The translations under genes and the position numbers were made by a program. Of a stretch of 22,973 nucleotides of DNA, positions 9,113 through 17,898 are shown in pieces. Each line of letters opens with the position of its first letter. Position 1 is the first letter of the stretch. The DNA lies in the NCBI RefSeq assembly GCF_000485595.1, contig NW_014577075.1, forward strand, positions 412,616 to 435,588, read 5' to 3'. The stretch is from Priapulus caudatus (Eukaryota > Priapulida > Priapulimorpha > Priapulimorphida > Priapulidae). Under the pieces are notes generated by a model, which was not told the DNA's origin, did no database searches, and saw only the letters and a program-made list of their open reading frames with translations.

Positions 9113-10380
9113 CTAGTGCGCGGCACGTACTGAGGTAGACCGTGTTCAGCTTCATCTAAAAAAAATCCATCTAACAGGAAATGAGAAATTCCATGGTTTT
9201 GTCGGTTTTCTTCCACGAACGCCATGAATAATCCCATTGAACAATTTCCGTGAAACATTTTCAGCCTGCTCTAACCTTTAGCCGTCGCTTTGAGCAGCCG
9301 ACACGACGCACGGATCGCTTAGAGTGATGTTCATGCCAAATTTCCTGTTTCCCTTTTTATCAAATTCGTAAGAAACGCACGTTACAACCAACCAAGAGCC
9401 TTTTGTGCTACTTCATTTCCAGCTGGCAATCCTTTGCGACTTGTAGGGCTATGTATAATTAGTAATTAGCCGCGCCAGATTTGTTAAAAGATGCGTATTG
9501 ATTATTATATGTGGCTATAGGTGTTATTAGGGCGTCTGCGTCCCGCTGCATGCATGTATGACAGACAGCACCTGGTCAATAACTGTCGAGCAGCGGTGTC
9601 GAGAGACTGATTCTCCGTGAAGACCTTACTGACGTTAAACCTTTATTGTCATCGACCTCGTTCTCGTGCTTGCCGTTTATTTTGTCCGTGGTATCGACCC
9701 GACTTTGTGGGCGACAGGGACTTATGTAGTCGTACTAGAGTAAATGTCTAACTACTGCTATTAATTGTATTATGCTACTTGAGAGGGACGGGGAATGCGA
9801 AGGGAAACGGTGGTTTTTGGAAATCGTTGATGAGTTAATGTACTGTTAGATTCGTGCATTTTTTTGGTCCTACTATAGAGTAAAGTTCGCAAACGCCCGC
9901 GCTATGCCGCACGTACACGTTAAGAAAAATTAGGTTTCGGTTTTTCATTTAGTTTTCAAATAAAATAGTTTTCCCTGCCTAGCCGCTATATCGTTATATT
10001 TGTTCCGAGCCCCCCCCCCACGCTGCCCGCTCCCAAACGATATACATATATATTCAATGACGTGGTCATTTGTCTCGTAGTCCCATATTTGTGTTTAGCC
10101 AGGCCCTACCCAACGCTGCCCTGTGATTTGTCCAGCGCATGTTTTCCCACAACTAGAGTAAATAACAATGGCGGGAGCGTTCGTTTGTGTGCAGTGGGCA
10201 TCATGCACAGCGGCGGGCTAACATCGATGGCGTACGAGTGAAGATGAGTGGAATTGTTGGCCGAACCTGTGAAGCAGGCAGCCTTTGAGATTTATTCCAC
10301 TCGCGTATATTTTGTGGGTTTTTCCTCGGAATGGAGGGCAGGCAGGCGGGCAGGCGCTCAGGAAGCACTTTCGCGAGAAG
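9113..10380. other. Unassigned unique sequence
   Basis: About 1.27 kb. Contains a 60-codon - frame (9076-9258) of ordinary composition but no recognised domain, and a C homopolymer (about 10011-10019). No supported gene. Confidence 0.5.
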
Positions 10381-10388
10381 TATTGCTA

Positions 10389-10407
10389 CTGCTGCTGCTG
10401 CTGCTGC
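10389..10407 (+). repeat. (CTG)n microsatellite
   Basis: Six CTG units on +, about 65 bp before a long CAG tract in the opposite sense. Confidence 0.9.
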
Positions 10408-10469
10408 GCGCCGCCGGTGAACGTGTGTAAACATCTAATAAGGCGCGCTGAAGCCTGCGTAGGATGTAG

Positions 10470-10494
10470 CAACAGCAGCAGCAGCAGCAACAGG

Positions 10495-10528
<34 letters not shown>

Positions 10529-10530
10529 GG

Positions 10531-10561
<31 letters not shown>

Positions 10562-10804
10562 GCAGGAGCAGCAGTAGCAGTAGCAGTAGCAGCAGCAGTA
10601 GTCGCAGCCTCAGCAGCAGCAGCAGCAGTAGCAGCAGCAGTAGCCGCAGCCTCAGCAGCAGCAGCAGCAGTAGCAGCAGCAGTAGCCGCAGCCTCAGCAG
10701 CAGCAGCAGCAGTAGCAGCAGCCGCCGGCGCCGCCGCCGCAGCAGCAGCAGCAGCAGTAGCGGCAACAGCAGCAGTAGCGGCAACAGCAGCAGCAGCAGT
10801 AGTA
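10470..10804 (+). repeat. (CAG)n-type array with 42-bp higher-order repeat
   Basis: AGC/CAG units interrupted by AAC, GGAG, TAG and CCG. From about 10600 a 42-bp block (CCT, six CAG, TAG, three CAG, TAG, CCG, CAG) repeats about three times. Poly-Ser (+), poly-Leu and poly-Ala (-) frames all run through it, which marks a repeat translation; CAG-frame reading has TAG stops. I do not call a protein. Confidence 0.93.
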
Positions 10805-11145
10805 GTTCCAAGAAACGGTATTGCTAGGGTTAGAATACCTAGTATTCTAGAATACCTGTATAGACACTCCGTCGCACAGCCTGGTCGGGCTACAGCAGTA
10901 GCAGCAGGTGACGCGCTCACGCACGCGATCCTCTCTCGTAGGGTTTCATTGACGGATACTATTAGTTTCGCCTCCGCCAATTTTTTTCTCGCGTTAACGG
11001 CTAATTAAATCTCCAACAGTGTTACAAACAGTTCTGCCTGCCTGTGTGTACGTACTGACGGCAGCAATCTGCAAGCAAAGTCCTGTCGGTGTTTATAAAA
11101 TTTCCAGTAAAGTTGGCTTTTACACTCGCATGCTGTTTGAGATGG
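10805..11145. other. Unassigned sequence with a small AATACC/GGTATT hairpin
   Basis: Includes GAATACCTAGTATTC, a 15-bp palindrome near 10832-10846. No gene recognised. Confidence 0.5.
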
Positions 11146-11169
11146 GCGTGCGTGCGTGCGTGCGCGCGC

Positions 11170-11218
<49 letters not shown>
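11146..11218 (+). repeat. (GCGT)n(CG)n(TG)n microsatellite
   Basis: GCGTGCGT, then GCGCGCGC, then about 23 TG units. Confidence 0.96.
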
Positions 11219-11219
<1 letters not shown>

Positions 11220-12340
11220 AACACAATAACACGAGTAGGACGTGGTTAGCACTCACTGTGAAAACTCAAATATAATAATTATAATGTAAATAATAATGGC
11301 AACACAATGCTATTCCTGTTCTGCAAAACTCGATCTCATACTCTTCCAACGTATATATACTAAAGTCGTTAAAAGTCGATGTTAAAAACACATTTCTGAC
11401 ACACGTGAGACTTTGAATAATTAAATGATATAATATAATGTAATAAGTAAATGATACTCATCAAAAAGTCAAATCCCTTCGTAGAGTCAGATTCAATGAA
11501 ATATTATTTGTGTTAGTTCGCAGCAGCTGCGCGTTCTCTCAGTATCAATGCCTCGACATAGCAGGGGTTCGCTACAAAAGTGCTATTCAACCATTTGCTT
11601 TGCCATTTGTGCGCTCTGCGACTAGGGGGCAGCAGGAGCAGTGACGCGGGATGTTGTGATTTTACATTTCAGTTGATTTTATCCAGTTTGCGTTATTAGC
11701 AGGCTTGTGTGCGCAAAGCTGCGGTAAGTGTTGTTTAATGCGGCACGCACCCCCACCTATATTTTTTGGCACAGGATTGAAATAGATCCGCGGGTCAGTG
11801 TTTTCGAAAATAAGCCGTTTCCTGTGTTGATCCGGGCACGAGGAATAGTTGCTGACTGCGCGCGAATCTGCTAGCAATTATGTGCATCTCATTGCGCTAA
11901 TCAGCGCAAGATGTACGGAGATGGAGGTTGACGAAGACCCCGCCATCTGTGGGCTGCTGGCTGCTGGTTCGCGGAGACACATGCGTACTTCTGTCATGTA
12001 CCGTTTACTACACCGATGCATGCATGTACAGACGTTTTTGCGCAGCTGCCATCTCCGCGGCTCGTAATCGAACGAAACATTATATAGTACATATCTCTCT
12101 CGTTCGCTGACAAGGAAAGTAGTCGTGCAATAATCTTTCCCGGTGGAGGAGAGAGAAAAAAACTTGCACGTATGCGATTTTTTCACGCATCGCGGATAAC
12201 CTGATACGTGATTAATCTGTCGACCAGATTTTCCTATACGCCATTGACCGATTTATTGGAATGCCATGCAATACCGAACTGGAACGCGTCTCCTGTTGGT
12301 AGAGGTCTCTACCGCTGTCCCTCTGTCTCATTCACGCGCG
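11219..12340. other. Unassigned unique sequence
   Basis: About 1.1 kb. Three overlapping 60-100 codon frames near 11850-12190 on both strands have no recognisable domain. No splice-flanked exon seen. Confidence 0.5.
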
Positions 12341-12560
12341 CATGCGCGCACACGCTCACGTACGCTCTCACGTACACTCTCGCTTTCGCACATTCTTACT
12401 TGCTCTCACTTTTCTCTTCCTCTCTCTCTCGCTCTCCATGAATTATTTCTTCCTTTTTCTCTTTAACTATATCTCTCCTTCCCTTCCTCCTCTCTCTGTC
12501 TCTCTTTCGCACTCGCTGTCGCTCTTGCGTACTCGTTCTCCCTCCCTCCCTCTCTATTCT
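12341..12560 (+). repeat. CACGCTCACGTACG / CT-rich low-complexity tract
   Basis: Degenerate CTCACGTACRCTC words grading into CT-rich sequence. Overlapping Ser/Leu frames are low complexity. Confidence 0.75.
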
Positions 12561-13406
12561 AGTCCGCGTCCGTGTTATTTATCGTATATTATGTCTCGTT
12601 GGCATAATCTACACGCCGGAAATCGCGGCAAGCCAGCCGTGAGGCGCACTAGCTGTGGCTTTACCATCAGGCGCTTGTGTCGCCTCGGTCTATCTCAGTG
12701 TGCGCGCACATCCACGCGTGTATGCTGGATTCACTTCAAACCTGGCCGAACCCTGGTTAGTCTGAAAGTTGATTTGCTCCATTCGCTATGGCCAGCCCAG
12801 AAGTACGGTAAGAAAGTGAACCGTTGGTCATAGCAAGTGGAGTAAATCTTCCCTTCTCCTGACAGACTGGATGCTTGGTTCCCCCCAGGCTTCGATCCAA
12901 TTACTCACATAGCACGTTGAGATTAAGGTCTGGTCGTAGCAGATGGAGTGAATCAGCTATTGGATCTAATCCCCCCTCCCCTCCCTTCCCTCGTGGTGAA
13001 GTCCGACAGGCTCTCTCCTCTGTCAGACTTCATACGCCTGCCCCCGTGCTTCCGGATGTTCCCCCTTCCTTTATACACCCTTTCTTTGACAGACGCTATG
13101 TCTCCCTTCTCCGACTCCTGCCAGGAAAAATTGCTGCGCGCGTGATCGGTTGTTTCCGTCTGCGTGTGACGGTCGGTGGGGCCATTACGGGCGTAATTAC
13201 GTGCAGGCGGACGCATCAGCCTCTCTGCTGCCTGTCCTTATCTCCCAGCTCGCCAATTAGCAACGTCCGCAGGCCCGGTTACCGCCAGGAACGCGAGCAC
13301 GCATGCGTCCGGTGACCGGTTCGCCGCGCGGCCGCCGCAGACAAGCACGTACGCTGGCTGCTGCTTCTTCACTTCATGAATATATTTTAAAAGATAATAA
13401 GTATGC
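12561..13406. other. Unassigned GC-moderate sequence
   Basis: Contains a direct repeat of about 23 bp (GGTCATAGCAAGTGGAGTAA at 12827 and a diverged copy at about 12931) and a small hairpin (12998-13009 with 13020-13031). The 146-codon + frame at 12875-13315 shows no domain. Confidence 0.5.
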
Positions 13407-13534
13407 GGGTGATATTTGTGAGGGTGCGTGGTTGATATGCGTGAGGGTACGCGGATAATATTTGTGAGAGTAATACTAATAGATGATATTTGTGAGGGTA
13501 TGTGAGTAATTTACGTGAGAGCACGTAAGTGATA
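13407..13534 (+). repeat. 23-bp minisatellite, about 5 units, with a detached copy
   Basis: Units start at 13407, 13430, 13453 (this one 29 bp), 13482 and 13505, near GGTGATATTTGTGAGGGTAC. An isolated unit lies at 13822-13844. Confidence 0.88.
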
Positions 13535-14130
13535 TCAAGAGCATATAAAGAAGGAGAGCGTACAACGGTAAAATGCTGAAACCACGTTGCAGTATTAGTC
13601 GAATTAATTAACTTTCCCCGTGTTATTTTGACGATTCTTTGATTTATTTTGACGAGTATTATTGATCAGCTGTCCTACCTTGTTCATATAAAACAAACCG
13701 CATGTCCCTACGATGCACATACGCTGAGATAATGAGCGGTGAAAATCTAGTATTGGCATGGTGATATGCATATGTGGATGATAGATAGATAGAAGGATAG
13801 ATGTAATTTTTATGGACTCTTGGTGATATGGGCGAGGGTACGTGGGTGATAGGTGCTATTTTAGTACGAGCGCCTCTGCAGGATGAGAGTGCTGTGAACA
13901 ATTGTAGGTTGTCTTTGCACGGATGCCGGTTGCTCGGTGGAGCGCGCGTTGATTGACTGCAAGGCTCAGCTGCGTGATGGCATCTGATTAGCAATAGAAT
14001 GCGATTAGCAGTAATTATCGGATGATGCTTTGCCGGAAAGTGAGCAGCAGCGCACGCATTCTGTCTGCTAACTGCGTGCAATGCGACAGTGCTGCCCTCG
14101 AGTGTGTGCAAGCACAATATTTTTTTAGCT
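13535..14130. other. Unassigned sequence
   Basis: Includes a short GATA-like run (13779-13801) and the detached 23-bp unit. The 152-codon - frame (13659-14117) has mixed composition, no recognised domain and no splice context; not called. Confidence 0.5.
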
Positions 14131-14203
14131 TGTGCTGCAGCTGCAACAGCTGCAGCAGCAGTGGCAGCAGCAGCAGCAGCAGTAGTACTAGTAGTAGCAG
14201 CAG
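14131..14203 (+). repeat. (CAG)n microsatellite
   Basis: TGCTGCAGCTGCAACAGCTG followed by CAG/AGT units. The poly-Leu (-) and poly-Ser (+) frames across it are repeat translations. Confidence 0.92.
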
Positions 14204-14582
14204 GAACGGTAGGGGCACTTGAGTAAAAAAAATGTTCCGTGGCATGGATTGCAGTTTTTCCAGGTCGCGAAAAGATCTTACAAATGTTTTAGATCTAGCG
14301 TGTGTACCGCATTCCGGAGTGTGCGGCGCATCAAATTTGTAACGCCGACCGGCTGGCATGAATGAAGTGCGAGCGTGACATTCAAAGACACATGTCTTCT
14401 ATGATGAAAAAACAAGCGCTCGCGCGATTAATTTGCGCGTGCCTCAAGCACTATTCGCGCCGTTAATGGAAAACAACGGCGTTGGACCCTTGCCAGCATC
14501 ACCAGATTTTGATCTTTGCAGACTACGCACATTGTGAGACTTTAATTAGCTAATTATCTAATTAATCTCTCGGTGATTTCAG
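14204..14582. other. Intron upstream of the first recognised FGFR exon
   Basis: Non-coding sequence ending in TCTCGGTGATTTCAG. No upstream exon was recognised; the previous FGFR exon must end in phase 1. Confidence 0.65.
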
Positions 14583-14749
14583 CGAAGCCGTTCTGGGTGA
14601 AACCATCGGTGATGCGCATTCAGATGGTGGTGAAGACAGCGAGCTCGCCCGTGTCGCTGCGCTGCCCCGCCGCCGGCAACCCCATGCCCAACATCACGTG
14701 GCTGCGCAACGGCGAACCCCTGGTGGAGACCTGGCGAATGACCTTCAAG
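14583..14749 (+). CDS. FGFR: FGFR exon: N-terminal half of Ig-like domain D2
   Basis: The acceptor TGATTTCAG ends at 14582 and the donor AAG|GTACGA starts at 14750. The exon begins with two bases completing a split codon, then encodes 55 residues from KPFWVKPSV to WRMTFK. Visible Ig features are the B-strand Cys in SLRCPAAGNP (residue 28), the core Trp in NITWLRNGEP (residue 40) and an N-glycosylation sequon NIT at residue 37. The FW start, RCPAAGNPMP and WLRNGE align with D2 of vertebrate FGFRs, and the exon ends at the same point (after the aromatic-Lys pair, phase 0). The basic residues that form the heparin site before the Cys in vertebrate D2 are mostly replaced (MRIQMVVKTASSP). The exon is GC-rich compared with its introns. 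The apparent GTG start at 14573 lies in the intron and is not a real start. Confidence 0.92.
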
Positions 14750-15126
14750 GTACGAGTCGCCGCCGCCGGCATCACACGCTGTTTCGATGGTGGCCCGGCT
14801 ACGAGGCAACGAGCACTGAAAACACCGTGGTGTACGCTCAAACCAGTGTTTGAGTGCACGCACGCACCATTGTACGGACACCTGTCTATAAGGGCCAGTT
14901 TTGGGGTTTTTCCTTGCGTGGAAGTTATGCAGTGAAACACCATCTCTATAGAACGGTCACACGTCTATAGAGTATACTGTTAATGATTCACTTGAGTGAC
15001 CCTCGAGGTTTGACTGTGTTCGTAACAATATTACAAGGCTCGAGTATCACGTGAACTAAACCTCGAATTTAAATAGGTTGAGGTAAGGATATTCCTGGTA
15101 AATTTCAGTACGAAGAGTGCATGTTA

Positions 15127-15145
15127 GGTGGTGGTGGTGGTGGTG
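15127..15145 (+). repeat. (GGT)n microsatellite
   Basis: About six GGT units inside the first FGFR intron, followed by GTGTGTGC. Confidence 0.9.
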
Positions 15146-15352
15146 TGTGCATGTGATAGGTCAGTGCAGCGCAGTTTTCCTCAGCGGAAGTCGTAAGTCC
15201 ATAGTCAGGATGGGTTTATAAGCCACTTAAAAGTTTATTATATAAGGTCAATGCCAAGATTCAAGACTTGTTCAATGCCATCTCTGTGTTAAGTAAGGGC
15301 TTACGTGTTAAACGATCGTCGTTGCGAATAGGAGTGGTGGGTGGGTGGAGTA

Positions 15353-15385
15353 GGAGGAGGAGGAGGAGGAGGAGGAGGAGGAGGA
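15353..15385 (+). repeat. (GGA)n microsatellite
   Basis: Eleven GGA/AGG units in a row, preceded by GGTGGGTGGGTGGAG. The G-rich + strand (the transcript strand) has enough closely spaced GG/GGG runs for a G-quadruplex to be possible. It lies about 170 nt upstream of the acceptor of the next FGFR exon. Confidence 0.9.
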
Positions 15386-15555
15386 CATTGATTGGGACGT
15401 AGAGGGTGGTAGGAAGAGGTGCTGTGTGACACAGAAGGGTGGGAGGAGAAGGTGGATCGAGTGGTGCGCAGAAAGTGGAAAGAAATGCGGCGACGGGTAA
15501 GAACTGCCCAGTGAGCGGTGAACGCGTTTTGCAGTGTCCATGTGGTTTGTTACAG

Positions 15556-15679
15556 GTGGTTCAGAAGCGATGGGCTCTCAGCTTCGCCTCGGTCACGAAG
15601 GCGTACGAAGGCGATTACACCTGTGTTGTGGCCAATGTGTATGGCAGCATACAGTGGACCTACTCGCTCGAAGTCATCG
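15556..15679 (+). CDS. FGFR: FGFR exon: C-terminal half of Ig-like domain D2
   Basis: Acceptor TTTGTTACAG ends at 15555; donor ATCG|GTATGT starts at 15680. The exon encodes 41 residues (57-97 of the joined fragment), VVQKRWALSF through SLEVI, plus the first base of a split codon. The F-strand motif EGDYTCVVANVYGS carries the second D2 cysteine (residue 79), which would pair with Cys28 of the previous exon. RWALSFASV and the DYTCVV-NxYGSI-TYxLEV pattern are strongly FGFR-like. Phase 0 start and phase 1 end match the family's D2 split. The chosen acceptor gives the alignment expected for the family; an upstream AG would insert seven residues. Confidence 0.93.
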
Positions 15680-17684
15680 GTATGTCGAAGTCACCTATTT
15701 ACGCAGCAGGATCGAAAGACTTGCCATAATTTATTCATCGACTTTGTGGCACTTCGTTGCCAAGCATTGTTTTCAGAATATCCTAATACATTGCTAATTC
15801 GCTAAAGCTGTCTGTCAGGAGCAGCAGTGGTTCCCTCGGTCGCAATGCATGGATATTATGTTATAGCGATCCGACCAGGGATGTAGAAACTCCATAGTGT
15901 TGCATGACCTCATTTTCGCATTGACCTGCATTAATTATTTGGAATTGCATTCCTTCGGAAATTATATGAGGTCAAAACAAGAAATATAGCCCCGCAAGCA
16001 CAAATACACAACAGACTTCGCCAGAAACGACGATGAGTGTTGCATGAGGCACGCGTTATACTCAGGTTTAGCGTTAGCAAATAATATTCAACTATATATA
16101 TACAATCCACACAAGATCAAATGTAATTTTGGTCAATTATTTCATTTCATATTAAAAATTTTGCGTTGAAATAGGCATGAATGTTTAAATGATTATGAAC
16201 CCCGAATTTAGTGGTATTAATTAACAGATGGAATATAAGTTTTTACGACCTGAGTGTGCGTTAGGGTAATTATTGTGTTAGGCTTATATACAGGGCAGTA
16301 GCATTGATCAATCTTGGAATGGGAAGAAACTTTCCAGACCTATAACTGAGTAATTTCAAGAAATAAATCACGCACAAGATAACACTATGCGAAGTGGATA
16401 ATTTTGTCCTATTGTTTATTGCTTATATTTGAAGGTTATTTACTTTTATTAGTTATATTGTTTCGCTAGTGTCCTGCCTGCTGAAGGATATGGTCCTAAT
16501 ATGTATAGATGGAGAGCACGAAGAGGGAATTAAGTAGTGAGGGAAATAATGGTTTAAATTGCAAGTAGTTGTAACGAGATCCTTCTGTGATAATTAAATT
16601 TATATGGAGCAGCTAGCAGACTAAATTGCGAGTGTCTTTTCTTGCTAATGTGATTATATCAGACTTAACAAATTTCATAACTGAAAATTGAGTAATCTGC
16701 TTTAAATAGTTTAAATTTACAGGGGAGATTTTTATTAATTTTGATGAGCAGATTTAATTACTTGCGTTATATTTTTGTAGCTTCGATTCTATTATGGCAT
16801 GTTATGTTAGGTTACGTACGTTCCATTATGAACCTGAAAGTACTTGAATTATCGGTTCAATTACACCACAACTAAAAATGAGGCTAATTAAGCTAATCAA
16901 GCGTTGCAGCACCCCCCACGAATACTTTTACTCTAGGCACTTGGTCACAGAACGATTGTTTACTTGTTATAAGTAATAATCTCTTGTTGTCATAATCTCT
17001 ATTAATGAGATTATGTTGTACATCTTTGTGTGTCGTATTCTGTAATTTTGACGATGTTTTGTGTTTGGCTTAATTAGCCTTGATTGTGTCGATGATGGGC
17101 CGTTTGGGCTGATTACGATGTTCGAGGGTTCCTCGGTCCTCTGGGGAACATCGGTGAACATAACTAGACTTCCCCAACTAGATCTTTCACCTCACTCATC
17201 CGTGTGTCTCTCTCCCTCCCTCCCTCCCTCCTTCCCCGCTCTCTCTCATGGAGTTGTAATTTAAGGGGAATCTGATTAACTGATACACTCATCAGGATCT
17301 CATGGCCACATTCTCAGGACATTAGAGTGTAGTGCCGGGATAACCTGCATCAACAGCACGTTAAGCTATGTTAAAGCTGTTATCCTCGTCCGTAATCACG
17401 CAATCTCATGCATTTACTAAATTCCACCGCAAATTAATCACCTTTCTCGTCACTACACATTCTTTGAGGCTGTAGTCTTTTGGGAAAAAAAGTGAAAGAA
17501 AAAGCCCCGTGCAAAGTCAATATGATAAGAATGGAATGTTTGACAGCTGAATTTTTTCGAAGTCGCAAAGTAAAACCGCGGCGATGTGTGCACATGTTCA
17601 CCATAGCTGGCGTTCCACAGTACGGTCCACAGTTTTACATTGGCGACCAGCAGGTTTAAAATCGATGATGCTCTGATGTTTCAG
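15680..17684 (+). other. FGFR intron between D2 and D3 (2005 bp)
   Basis: GT at 15680, acceptor CTGATGTTTCAG ending at 17684. Mostly AT-rich unique sequence with no recognisable exon; a CCCT-rich pyrimidine run lies at about 17206-17250. Small open frames on either strand (for example around 17061-17264) show no domain and no coding signature. Confidence 0.8.
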
Positions 17685-17875
17685 AGCGGCTGCCACACCC
17701 GCCGATTCTGAATCCGGCATTGCCGGCCAATCAGACGGTCTACGTTGGTGACACGGTGACCTTCAAATGTGAGATGCTGAGCGACCTTCAGCCTCACCTT
17801 CAGTGGCTGAAGCACTATAGCGTCAATGGAAGCGAATACAATGAGAACGGCAAGCCTTACATCATCAATCTCAAG
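17685..17875 (+). CDS. FGFR: FGFR exon: D2-D3 linker and N-terminal half of Ig-like D3
   Basis: Acceptor GATGTTTCAG ends at 17684; donor CTCAAG|GTGAGA starts at 17876. With the base carried from the previous exon the first codon is Glu, giving the linker ERLPHPPILNPALPANQT. This is the diagnostic FGFR D2-D3 linker, in which the Arg is retained but the following Ser of vertebrate FGFRs is Leu. D3 begins with VGDTVTFKCEMLSD (Cys, residue 126), then PHLQWLKHYSVNGSE (Trp, residue 138). Sequons NQT (residue 113) and NGS (145) sit at conserved FGFR glycosylation positions. The exon (63 full codons plus the split one) corresponds to vertebrate exon IIIa and ends in phase 0 after INLK, the splice point for alternative D3 exons in vertebrates. 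Confidence 0.95.
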
Positions 17876-17898
17876 GTGAGAAGATACGCCGCCGCCTG

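Larger units (their letters stand above)
14750..15555 (+). other. FGFR intron within D2 (806 bp)
   Basis: GT at 14750 and AG at 15554-15555. The intron holds a GGT trinucleotide run (about 15127-15145), a GTGG-rich stretch and a GGA run (about 15353-15385). A second AG (15533-15534) precedes the chosen acceptor by 21 nt and leaves the frame open; see findings. Open frames in the first part (to about 14935) are read-through from the exon, not coding. Confidence 0.85.

Noticed and set aside
9076-9258. 60-codon - strand frame of protein-like composition
   Set aside because: No recognised domain, partly overlaps the ACTAGT palindromes, and no clear splice sites or neighbouring exons. A transposon or exon fragment cannot be excluded without a database search.
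10285-10980. Poly-Ser, poly-Leu and poly-Ala frames of up to 181 codons
   Set aside because: Three simultaneous homopolymer frames from one CAG-type repeat; no non-repeat domain on either side.
12875-13315. 146-codon + frame as a possible upstream exon
   Set aside because: Low-complexity Ser/Pro/Arg composition without an Ig cysteine/tryptophan pattern, and no acceptor/donor pair in a matching phase.
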